Shown piece by piece: positions 50,155 through 60,900 of a DNA stretch of 64,000 nucleotides (position 1 is its first letter; each line of letters opens with the position of its first letter). This DNA is from Mactra quadrangularis (Eukaryota > Mollusca > Bivalvia > Venerida > Mactridae): the NCBI GenBank assembly GCA_025267735.1, contig CM046309.1:59151319-59215318 (forward strand), in the 5' to 3' direction. The notes beneath the pieces were generated by a model that was not told the origin of the DNA, ran no database searches, and worked only from the letters and a program-made list of their open reading frames with translations. Both the position numbers and the translations under genes were made by a program.

Positions 50155-50567
50155 TATAGTATAGATTTTCAAGATTATAAATATACATGTACAATGTACT
50201 TAAAAACTCGGTTGGTAAATCGAAAGTTCTAATATAAGGCAGTCTATGCTTACCTGCTACTTTACTGATATTTCTATACTTGAACGAAGACATCAGCGAT
50301 CATTATTTCATTTCTTCGCGTTATAATGATTTATCATAGATTTTTAAACAACTTCTTCCACACGTTGTTAATAGACGCTGATGCAATCAGACTGTAAGTG
50401 TGTTTGTGTGTTTGAGATTATCCCCCACTGGTATTTATGAATCTATTCAGGTCCATCTGGTCGAGAATCAGACGGTAAGTGATCAAGCTTACAGTAACAC
50501 GTGTTGACACAAACCTCGAATGTGAAACATGTGCAAAACGCCTTCAGTTTATAACTCTGGAGTCTAG

Positions 50568-50725
50568 TTCCTTGTCTCCCAGTACTGAGTCAGTAGGATA
50601 AATTTATTTGCCAAAAAAGAAACAACGAGGAAACATTTAGTGTGTGATTCGAACAAAAGTGGAACTGACTTTCGAATGATTACCAGTCCAATGTCGTAAC
50701 CACTCGACCATCCACATTTCTTGTA
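50568..50725 (-). mobile_element. tRNA-derived SINE, family D
   Basis: Minus-strand head 'gatggtcgagtggttacgac' and 'gttcgaatcacac'; left part 'tccttgtctcccagtactga'. Confidence 0.6.
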
Positions 50726-50839
50726 ACAATATATTGCACTGGAGCAAACATATAAATTTATACAAGTATATACATATATGTATCAGAAATAATTTTGTAT
50801 AATCACTGGATTTAAATAATCCTCGAGCCAATACATGTT

Positions 50840-51226
50840 GGGTGTGCTCGATTGGGCTATCAGAACTGCCAGAATCAAATTCCGACTCTTCCACAGAATC
50901 TGCTAAACGAGTGAAATTGGATGTCGGAACTGAATCAAAGGCAAAATCCATAGGAAATATACTCGGTTCTTACTTTATTTATAGAAAATAGTTCAATAGT
51001 ATAATTTTAACAACATTCGCTTCCAAACACCAAACTCACATGTTTGCAGTGATGCCACCGCCATCTTGGGTATGAATAAACCGCGACCGATTCCGTTCAC
51101 ACCACCTATTTCGATGGAATTGGTAGAAGTTACTAGAACGCTGCCAGAACACAGTTCCGACGCACTCGATTGGAGTTCTCCCAGTTCTAAGTCTGAATTT
51201 CCAATCGAGCACGCCCGTTGTAACTA
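50840..51226. mobile_element. Inverted-repeat element, GTGCTCGATTGG ends
   Basis: GGGTGTGCTCGATTGG and CCAATCGAGCACGCCC; 387 bp, target duplication unclear. Confidence 0.6.
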
Positions 51227-51767
51227 TTTCTAGTACAGTAAAGTCCCGATATTCAGACCACCAAAATCGATGATTTTAATGGGGATGTTGTTTTGATGAA
51301 GGGACGTTTTTCTTAAATATTTTTAGCATTTGGTTCCTAAATAGCGTCAAACATTGTTTGATGTTGCGATAACCAAGGTGGTCTTAAATGCGGAGCTTTG
51401 TCTTATTACAATACAATACATTCATATTTATAAAATATGGTTTTAGAAATTTGGACTCAATCGTATACAATTAAAATAATAATGTCGGCCTAAGTGCTAC
51501 TAACATACTTCGGAAAAAAAATCTATTTTTACTGTAATCAACGTAAAATACACCATGTGCTGTCAGGTCATGTATTAATAGATAGGGACCAATCCTCACG
51601 TGTTTTAACTTTTTAGGGGTCAATTAAGGGGACTACGTCATGTATGTGACTTCCCTGTTATTTTTATACATCTAAGCCCTAGTCAGACCTTCACGGCTAA
51701 AATTCACGAGTATAGAGCAAGACTAACCACGACTAGCGATCAATCCTGGTCAAAGTATATCCGCTTC

Positions 51768-51948
51768 TGGGGCAGATTCAGGATTTTTCTGGGGGTCCGA
51801 ACTTTTTCTAGGGTGGGTCCAAACTTTCAAACCACATTATACACATATTTCAGAATAATGCAACATATTAATAGTAAAAAATACATAACCATTAAATCTA
51901 TGTTACGCATTGAGAAAAATTGCTTCGTGCTACTTAAAAATGACCCGC
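51768..51948. mobile_element. MITE family P, truncated
   Basis: 'ggggcagattcaggattttt' through 'cttcgtgctacttaaaaatg'; right end lost. Confidence 0.6.
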
Positions 51949-52130
51949 CAGTGTGATGTCTGGTGATCCTATTGCAGCAGTCTATGACCATGGTTTGCGA
52001 ACATTGCGTCATGTCTAGAGACGTCTTAAAATCTCTACGTCTTCAATATGAATAAAAAAGTCAACATAAGACAGTTTCTACGACTGAAGACTATTTGCAA
52101 TTGGTACAGTTGTACTAAAGTCTTGAAGGT

Positions 52131-52330
52131 ATGGTGGCTGATTTATGCCATGTCGTATTCTCGTATCTTCGCCACGAAGAAACGAACACACGACAAAATA
52201 AATACAACAACCCGACAGATAAAATGTGTCGTGTTTTTCGCCTTACATCTGTCGTATCTTCGTCTTTTCGTTTCTTCGTTTCTTCGCGGCGAAGAAACGA
52301 AAATACAACATGGCATAAATCAGTCACCAT
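52131..52330. mobile_element. Foldback family G, near temptin copy 3 promoter
   Basis: ATGGTGGCTGATTTATGCCA ... CAGTCACCAT; flanks TTGAAGGT / ATGAAGGT (7 of 8). Ends 49 bp before the GATA-like box. Confidence 0.75.
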
Positions 52331-52379
52331 ATGAAGGTGTGACCAGGGCTTAACTAAAACAATATATGTCAGGAGAGTT

Positions 52380-52387
52380 AGATAAGA
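52380..52387 (+). promoter_or_regulatory. GATA-like box upstream of temptin copy 3
   Basis: AGATAAGA, 65 bp before the ATG, followed at once by an AT-rich tract (AATATATAA). A foldback element ends about 50 bp upstream. Confidence 0.5.
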
Positions 52388-52444
52388 AATATATAATTTA
52401 CTGAACTTACTTGTAGACATCAGTGTTGACATTCCACTGTCACA

Positions 52445-54624
52445 ATGAACAAGTTTATCATTTTCTCACTTTGTGTCGCGGCCGTTCTGGCTCATCCTTA
52501 TTATCAACAACAAATACCAAATGGAGCCCAAGTACCAGACCCATGTAACCCTGGAAGTATTTGGTTAGCTGTTGGTCATTACGATCCCATACATCACACT
52601 CATGATAAAAATCCATTCGCATTGGTAAGTCAATAGATGAATTTTAATATATGCGTTTTATTTCATTTTGTTTTAGGTCAGTTTTTGTTTGTTTTGTTGG
52701 GTTTAACGCCGTAGCAACACATTGTTTAGGTCATATAACGGCGGTCAGTCAACCTACTCACTGTTTCTGGAAAGGCTAATTCTCTGGATTTAGCAGTTAA
52801 CCAACTACTAAGCATGCACATACTTTCGTCAGTGACTGACAACTGTCCTACATAATTAAGAATCAGTGGTAGGAGGGAGAATGGCCGTAGAAATAATTTC
52901 ATGATCAAGCTCTACGAAAGTATGTCCCGTCCGGGAATCGAACCCACGACCCCTCGATCAGTAGACTTGTGTGCTACCAACTGAGCAAGCCGTGTGGCTT
53001 TGTTTTAGATTAATATTGAGAGAAAATTTACATACCATGTTTGGTATAACTTAATATACTGACGAAAATATATAAGATAATGTACCTATGCTGAATTATG
53101 AATCTACTGGAACAGTTTCCTTTTGTGAAGCCATCAAGACATAGAACCATCACAGTGTTTTCTTAATTACCTACAATTCTAGACAAATATGTTTTAGATA
53201 AATAATTTGCTGACATAGTCGCAAGTATTTCCAACACAACGTTGTTCGGTCCCAACATTTCACGGAATATTTAATGCTTATCATTGAAGGACTTCGCTGC
53301 CAATGGTCATGTATGGACTGCTGCACTTTGTAACAAAGACAGTGATGGTGATGGAGCAACCAATGGTCAAGAATTAGGAGATCCAAACTGTGTATGGTCA
53401 GTTGGTGCAACACCAGAACAAGCGGCCAGTGGTCATCCAGGTAACTTAAATATTATACTTAGTCCGACAATATTAACCTGAGCCTGACCTTTATTCAAGA
53501 ATTTATTTAACTCAGTATTTACTGTCTATTTATGTCTTCGTTTGTAAATCGCACTTTATAGGAAGCTTTCGGCAAAATATATGCACTGAACTTTTAACTT
53601 TGTTTTCATAAGAATAAATACTTAGAAACTTCGTCACAATATTGTGGACTTACGTGTTTCCTCCAAAACCAAATCGTGAGTTTTCGTACGCGTGTAATTT
53701 TGGACTCATTAGTTTTTAAGGAAAATGTTAGTACGCAAAATTGTGACACGATTTCAAAGTGTTGATTTTTATGAAAAAAATAATTGTTCAGTACTTGTAT
53801 TTTGCCGAAAACTTCCGATCAAGCGCGATTTACAAACGAAGACAAAAATAGACAGTAAATACTGAGTTTAATATATTCTTGCCAAAAGGTCAAGCTCAGT
53901 TTGATATTGTCGGACTATGTAATATTACATTATCGAAATGTATTTCTTTTTTTTGAATCAGGAAGCAACAGACAAACCCTTTCCTTGAAAAAAATTAACA
54001 ATACAATACATTTATTTGAGCAAATTAGCGAAAATATACTTTTCTGCCGCCAGTCATTCTCGTTCCCAGTGTCTAGTAGGATTCTCAATACTTACTAGAA
54101 TTGAGAATCGTTCTAGACTCTGCGAACGAGAATACCGCCCTGCAGTAGGGGCCGACAAAAATACATACATGGGAATTATCATTTAAAGTAGTACTTTTTG
54201 TTTAATAAAAAAACATACAAAGAATCTTTAGAATATTGGACAAAAAACAATTAAGCAACAAAAAGTTAAATTGTAAACTCACATATTTGCTTTATCGGCC
54301 TCGTGGTAGGGTAAGTTAGTACTGGTGATAGAAATGGGTCCAGGAAACCTATAGTAGGAAGGGCTGTCGTACATCGTATATATAACCTAAATATGTGTTG
54401 AATACGATGTTCAAAAAAATGAAACTTCAGTGTTTAGTGTAATATATAAAACAAGCATTCTGATTGGCTGAAAGTGGACTGCCGTTGTCTTATAGATTTT
54501 TAAACATTGATTTTATGAAATTATAATCATTTTTTTTCTTTCAGGAATTTGCAATCCAGTCGGTTCTTGCCCTGGACAATCTTATAACTGTGGTTGCCAT
54601 GGTCACAACTGTGTCGGAAAATAG
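52445..54624 (+). CDS. Temptin-like secreted protein, copy 3
   Basis: Exons 52445-52624, 53290-53440 and 54545-54624 (stop TAG) give 136 aa. Signal peptide MNKFIIFSLCVAAVLA; mature start near HPYYQQQIPNGAQVPDPC. Exon 2 has KDSDGDGATNGQELGDPNC and exon 3 GCHGHNCVGK; eight mature cysteines can form four disulfides. Exon sizes (180, 151, 80) and phases match copies 2 and 4. It is closest to copy 4 (shared GATNGQELGDPNCVWSVGA region). Intron 1 carries a SINE with a 10-bp duplication; intron 2 carries a 458-bp inverted-repeat element and a short palindrome. AATAAA at 54660, 36 bp after the stop. Confidence 0.93.
52677..52998 (-). mobile_element. SINE family A, 10-bp target duplication
   Basis: TTTGTTTTAG on both sides (52667-52676, 52999-53008). 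Intron 1 of temptin copy 3. Confidence 0.86.
53460..53917. mobile_element. Long inverted-repeat element family H
   Basis: Arms of about 130 bp with gaps: TAGTCCGACAATATT ... 'gatattgtcggacta', then 'ctcagtatttactgtctatt' and its complement. Begins 19 bp after the exon 2 donor of temptin copy 3. Confidence 0.8.
54055..54133. mobile_element. Short palindromic element family J
   Basis: 'cattctcgttcccagtgtct' and complement; same length as 18614-18692. Confidence 0.6.
54296..54412 (+). mobile_element. SINE family B, degraded fragment
   Basis: 'ggcctcgtggtagggtaagt' and 'tgggtccaggaaacc' match the family B body; both ends decayed. Confidence 0.5.
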
Positions 54625-54659
54625 ACGAATGTTAAATCATATTGTATAATTATTATTCA

Positions 54660-54665
54660 AATAAA
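54660..54665 (+). terminator. Poly(A) signal, temptin copy 3
   Basis: AATAAA 36 bp after the stop codon. Confidence 0.65.
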
Positions 54666-54787
54666 AGTTTGACCCAATTTAGGCGTTTCTTTGTGTTTAA
54701 AACAAAAAAATAAACGAACTAGAATCGTGACAAATATTTGATCAATATACAGTGCCGACCAAACGTTGTTGGACCAGTAGCATGTAC

Positions 54788-55084
54788 AGTTACCGCGAAC
54801 GTTACAGAACGTTACTTAACGATACATTCGGAACTCCTTGGCCATTCACTGCGAATAATCTAATCTAATACACAAATATGCGATCGTTAAGGCAATGAGT
54901 GATGTTTCAAAATTTACGGACTAAAAACGAAACATCACTCAATGCCTACACGATCATACATTTGTTTACTTCAACACCGGTAGTTTTAAAATAGCGTCTA
55001 AATATGTCCGAGATTATTCGCAGCGAATGGCCGAGGAGTTCCGAATGTATCGTTATGTAACGTTCTGTAACGTTCGCGGTAACT
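54788..55084. mobile_element. Foldback family F, near-perfect arms
   Basis: AGTTACCGCGAACGTTAC ... GTAACGTTCGCGGTAACT; outer arms pair for about 50 bp and the inner 'gcaatgagtgatgttt' arms pair as well. Confidence 0.8.
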
Positions 55085-55103
55085 TAACACGCTACAGGTA
55101 GTC

Positions 55104-55548
55104 TATATAACAGGGATTTGTAACGAAGTGATTCTTTTATTTTTCTAGATCGTCACTGTCTATAACTGGCTGAAGCAGGCTGTACAAACTATTCCAGAGT
55201 TTAAAAACTTGATTTATGTTTTTGTACATGTCTCCCATGCAACTTGTGAATGTTTCTGACGTTTTTGACAAAACAATGTTGCATTTATGATCGAAAATAT
55301 GACCCTAGGTGCGGTAAAATAGGGCTACAATTGGCGGATCGGCGGAAAAATGCATAATTTTGTGAAACAGTCTGTGGGCGTAATTTACCTTAAAATCATC
55401 TAGAAACACATGTTTCCTAACATTTATTTCAATTTGAATGGTACTGGTACAAAATTTCATGTGAATATCTTTATTCAAACTTGTTATACTTGTTTTCCGT
55501 CTGGGCCGAATTAATACCGACGACAGTGAAATTTGATGAAAATTGACC
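55104..55548. mobile_element. Inverted-repeat element family M, right end missing
   Basis: 'tatataacagggatttgtaa' and inner match 'aactggctgaagcaggctgt'; similarity to 35391-35868 stops near 'gatgaaaatt'. Confidence 0.68.
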
Positions 55549-55592
55549 CCCGGTTGATCTGCCAATGAAATGCAAATATTTGACCTTCTGTC

Positions 55593-55887
55593 TATTTATT
55601 TTATTTATTTATTGGATTTAACGCCGTATCAACACAATTAAGGTCATTTCACGGCGTCCAGCGCACCTAACCTAGCTTTCCTGGACCATTGTCTATAACC
55701 AGTACTCACCTACCCTTCCATAAGGCCGGAAACTTCTCCATATTATCTAACCAATGGAGGAAAATCGACATTATTGTCAAATTTTCATGGAAGGGTATAA
55801 CCTCCCCGGGTGGGATTCGAACCCGCACCCCCTCGGGCACGAGTATCCAAATCCCGACGCGCTACCAACTGCGCTATCGACCCGGGT
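55593..55887 (-). mobile_element. SINE family B, 14-bp target duplication
   Basis: TTTGACCTTCTGTC on both sides (55579-55592, 55888-55901); full length, best preserved copy. Confidence 0.9.
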
Positions 55888-55901
55888 TTTGACCTTCTGT
55901 C

Positions 55902-56372
55902 GATTGTAAAGAGGTGGGGGGTTAAAAAGGACCATGAAAATCGTGACTGACATAAGTGCAATCTATCAGTACTTTTACTGGTCATCTAACTGTGTGACGT
56001 CATTAATTCTACTCATATCTTTTTATATGTAATAGTGTGGCGTATTTATGACCAAAAGTCACGAGGTCTCCTTTACAAGTATGTGATAAGTAATTATATA
56101 GGACTCTTTAAAGATCCTTGGAAAATTCCTACATACACTTAAGACATGATACAAGTACAACTTTGAAATGTCAGCAAGTACGTGTAATATACAGTATGTC
56201 ATTGAAAAAACTAATGAACATTGCTGAATGTATAATATTCAATTACACGTCATTTTATAAGGAATAGAATCGAAGCGTAACCAAAAGGAGGCTTGTAATG
56301 GGATTTTTTGTAAAAATATTTTTTTTAACCTTTGTGAAATAAGTCGACATTTGACCTCCAGTCCGTTTACAG
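55902..56372. other. Intergenic, no recognisable feature
   Basis: No gene or repeat identified between the two SINEs. Confidence 0.4.
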
Positions 56373-56670
56373 TTTGTTTAACGCCGTAGCAACAAATTGT
56401 ATAGGTCATAATTATTACGGCGGTCATTCTACCTACTCACTGTTCCTGGAAAGGCAAAATCTCTGGGTTTAGCTGTTAATCAACTAGTAAACACATACTT
56501 TCGTCAGTGACTGACAGCTGCCCTACATAATTAAGAATCATTGGTAGGAGGGAGAATGGCCATAGGAATAATTTCATGACCAAGCTCAACGGAAGTATGC
56601 CCCGCCTAGGAATCGAACCCACGGTCCCTCGATCAGTAGACTTGCATGCTACCAATTGAACTAGTCGGGC
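56373..56670 (-). mobile_element. SINE family A
   Basis: 'gtttaacgccgtagcaacaa' at left and 'gaactagtcgggc' at right. Confidence 0.82.
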
Positions 56671-56871
56671 TAGAACTTTTACAATGCCCCTCAGAAGTCC
56701 CTAGTTACCTGCTTGTTTTAGAATATACTGTTAAACAATTACCCATGAAAAAAGAAACAAAAAGTAAAATGAGAAAATTCTGAATTGAACATAAATTAGT
56801 TTATAAACAAAATGATACAAACTAAGTTACTCGGATATTTTAATTATAGTAAAATTACACACAGTATGCAT

Positions 56872-57315
56872 TAGGGCTGTGGGTCGTTGAGCAAGTGGCG
56901 ATCCGATCCGAACAACGATTCATATGTATCGATTCACATATCGAAACACAAATCATTTGTTAATTGAGAAGCATAAAGGAATTGATGTAATAACAAAAAT
57001 AAGTGAAGAATTACGGAAGCTTTAACTAATGGAAAACCATCTACTCCAAACTCCAAACATTCCTATCACTATTCTTTATTTTCCGATTAATTCTGAAGTC
57101 GAGTGGTGTGCATAGTACGTAAATAAAAGGTTTGAGTTTTCATTTATAGTGCGGCTCGTTTTTTTTTCAGTGATAATTAAGCTGAAAATATTCTTTATTG
57201 TTTTATTCTAAAAATAGATCGCGATCCGACGATTTCGGACGTGACGAATATTCGTACTCGATTTTCTGGTCGAAATTGCGAATATCCGAGTACTCGGATA
57301 CTCGCAGCAGCCCTA
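56872..57315 (-). mobile_element. hAT-type MITE family O, complete
   Basis: TAGGGCTGTGGGTCGTTG ... CTCGCAGCAGCCCTA, flanked by a perfect 8-bp GTATGCAT (56864-56871, 57316-57323). Confidence 0.88.
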
Positions 57316-57323
57316 GTATGCAT

Positions 57324-57857
57324 GATGAATTTTTCACCCAACTTTTGAAGCACACAAAATAAAGTGGTTGTACAGTCCACAATTAAATTGTTCAGGACTG
57401 TTCAGGACATGTCCGGTTAACAGTAGCATCATGTTATACTGTTCAAGACAACAACTTTCAATATCAAATTAATAAAAACAAAAAATAAAGTCGAATCAAG
57501 AACTGTGAATGATGTAAGTCCTATAAACTTGATATATGAAAAAAAATGCACAATCACACTATATAACATCACGTGTGATAATTTTGTTTTGTTTTCTGCA
57601 ATTGTATATATTTATGGTGGAGGGTTTTTTACTTATTTTTATTGTTATTAACCTTATTGTACAACGCCATTGAATATGTAATATAGAAATAGGCGTTTAA
57701 TAAAAAAGAAGTTTAGTTTAGATATAATTCACAGATAACCTAGTTAGTAAAAACATGATCATGTATGTGAAACTACATGGAACCCCTAACCATATCTCTA
57801 AAATGACGTCATCGAAAAAAAACTGTTACGTCATACATTTATTTAAACTGTTGAACT
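57324..57857. other. Upstream flank of temptin copy 4
   Basis: No gene or repeat identified; AT-rich up to the GATA-like box. Confidence 0.4.
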
Positions 57858-57865
57858 AGATAAGA
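57858..57865 (+). promoter_or_regulatory. GATA-like box upstream of temptin copy 4
   Basis: AGATAAGA, 81 bp before the chosen ATG; the context TAGATAAGAA is shared with copies 1 and 3. Confidence 0.5.
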
Positions 57866-57938
57866 AAGGGTTTCCCTCATGTACAAATATTGACCACAAG
57901 TCCAGTCGGTCAGTCATTTTGACCTATCCTGTGTCATG

Positions 57939-60900
57939 ATGAACACTCTAGCAATATTCTCACTGTTTGTGACTGCCGTACTGGCATATCCCGACTATCA
58001 GAAACAAATTCCTAATGGAGCCCAAGTACCTGATCCATGTAACCCTGGAAGTATTTGGTTAGCTGTTGGTCATTATGATCCTACTCATCACACACAGGCG
58101 AAAAATCCATTTGCTTTGGTAAGTTAGAATCTAGCTTTCAATGTTTTATTTATTTATTGGAGTTAACGCCGTATCAACACATTTTATGTCATTTCACGGT
58201 GTCCAGCGCTCCTAACCTAGCTTTCCTGGACCCTTGTCTATAACAAGTACTCACCTACCCTTCCACAAGGCCGGAAACTTCATCATATTATCTAATCAAT
58301 GTAGGAAAATCTACATTATTGTCAAATTTTCATGGAAGGGTATAACCTCCACGACACCCCCTCGGGGAGTATCCAAATCCCGGGTTAGCTTTCAATGTTA
58401 AAATCTTAATTCTATAAGGTTAGAGGCGTGGTTGGGAAATACGATGAGAGAGGTCGAGTAAGTTTTGTTAGGATTTTACAAATTGATGTTGAAAACATTG
58501 GAATTGTCTTGATACGTAATATAGTACGATTTTCTTCTTAAATTAAGCTTGTTGTATTTAAAAATCTGTTTAATCACCATATCACATTGGTGGTATTCAT
58601 TGTAGCAGAACTTTATATGTTCTTTTGAGTTGCACTTGAATTAACTCATATATGAAGAATATTGGGTAGTTATTGAAGAAATGTGTGCACCTACCAGTCT
58701 TTTTGCACCCAAAGATTTGAAGATTCTACATAAAAATGACCCTTTGTTTCGTTTTATGGGTATATTGGAAACGGTTTGTCATCAAACAGGATTTTATTTA
58801 AGATTTTTTGATGGACACAGCACACGTAGTATAAATATTAAGTAAAGGCATTTACTCCCTGCCATCATTTGCGTTCTGGACAGTAGCCTTTGGCTGAGCA
58901 GTGTTTTTCACAAATATTTTACAAATTAATGAAATTTTATTTTTTCAAATAAAGGATTTTGCTGCCAATGGTCATGTATGGAATTCTACTCTTTGTAACA
59001 AGGACAGTGATATGGACGGTGCAACCAATGGTCAAGAATTAGGAGATCCAAACTGTGTCTGGTCAGTAGGAGCAACACCAGAACAAGCGGCCAGTGGTCA
59101 TCCAGGTAAACTATTTACTTCAGGGTCATTAATAATGTCTCCAATGTAAAAAGAGTTAAGATGGTCCTAGCTGGGATCTAACCCTTGACCCTTTGAGTTC
59201 ATAAGGAACACAGGGGCAGATCCAGATTTTTTTTATAGGGGGGGGGGGGGGTCCGAACCTCGAACCACAACCACATTATACACATTTTGCAGAAAAATGC
59301 AACATATTGATAATAAAAACTACATAACCATTAAGTCTATGTTAAGCATCGAGAAAAATTGCTTAATGCTACTTAAAAATGACTTACAGGCAAGAAATAC
59401 ACTAATGAACAGGTACATTTTGTAAATTCTAGTGGGGGTCCGGAACCCCTGAAACCCCCCCCCCCCCCCGCTGGATCCGCCTATGGAACACACTACCAAG
59501 ATGAAAATATACAAAAAACTGGAAGACCCAGGGATACAAGCGTCATATCATGCATCCATTACATAAACCCAACGCATAACTGAAATAATTCTCTAAGTGA
59601 ATGCCAAAGATCATCATGATGTTTATTGTGTCTATTACACATTACCAAGCTTCCCTGGACCGGTGCCGGGACAAAACGGACCATAAGACGAAATGGACCA
59701 TGACAAAACGGACCATACTCGGGACAAAACGGACCATATATATTGGACAAAACGGACCATTGTCGGGACAAAACGGACCATAAGAAAAAAGTATGACATT
59801 TACGATATTTAAGAAAAAATTGAAACATTTTATTATTATTAATTGTGTTATGATATCATAATGTTTGGTACTGTGTCATTAAATTGTGGTTCAACTGTAA
59901 TCATAATGGTCTTGCGTGTTGTTGGTGTGTTGTTTGTCACCAGATGTGATAACTGTGATATTTGATGTACATGTACTTGTAAATAAATAACAACAAATAT
60001 TGTCCTAACGAATGCTATTAAATGTCCTTCTCGTTGTTTCCTTGAACTAACACCTTTAATTAATTGGTACTGATGTATTTGCCTGTGAGTGATTAAATTT
60101 GAAGTTGCCTATACCCTTCCACAAGGCCAGCAAATTTTTCATAAACTTGATTAATTGATTAATTAATTAATTGAAAAGAGGCTATAACAAGAGATTTTAA
60201 CCTATAACTCCTTAGATCAGTCTAAAACCCCCAGCATGCTACAGAACTAACTTTAAATCACATATCGTCATGGTCACTTGAAAATGTCGGAACTACAAAA
60301 AGCTCAGTTTTCAGGAGACGAAAAAAATTTATTTCTTAAAGCTGAACTATGAACCTCCTGCATTTTTAACACTTAAAAAAACATACTTCTAATTGGCTAA
60401 TGAGGATGAGAGTTTAACAGAACGATGGGGGAAGATATGTGAGTTTTGGAAATTACAAAAGAAAAATCGAAATTTTGTAGATCCGGGATTTTTAAGTGAC
60501 CACGATGATATGTCAATCATTAATTGCTCTTACGTTTTACAAGCAATTCCCTCCAAAAATCTTAACACTTCATGAACAACTGATTTACATTAATTCATTA
60601 AAAACAACACTTAGGCCACAGCAAGTTGATCATATGTTCTATGGATTTTTCTGGAAAAAAAAATGGGGCGAGCGAGCGAAGAAAAAGAATAAAAAAGTCT
60701 TTATTCACTTGCTTTATATAGCAGTTTGACCAAATTTTTATGAGCGAGCGAGGAAATAATTTTTTTTGTGTAAAAACCACCAAAATTAAGGTGCGAGCGA
60801 ATCCATAGAACATATGATCAATTTGTTGTGGCCTTATTTTATGTTATTCTAAATATTTCAGGAATTTGTAATCCAGTCGGTTCTTGTCCTGGACAAAGTT

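Noticed and set aside
50637..50951. 104-codon minus-strand frame
   Set aside because: Covers a SINE head and the end of an inverted-repeat element; no domain and no splice support.
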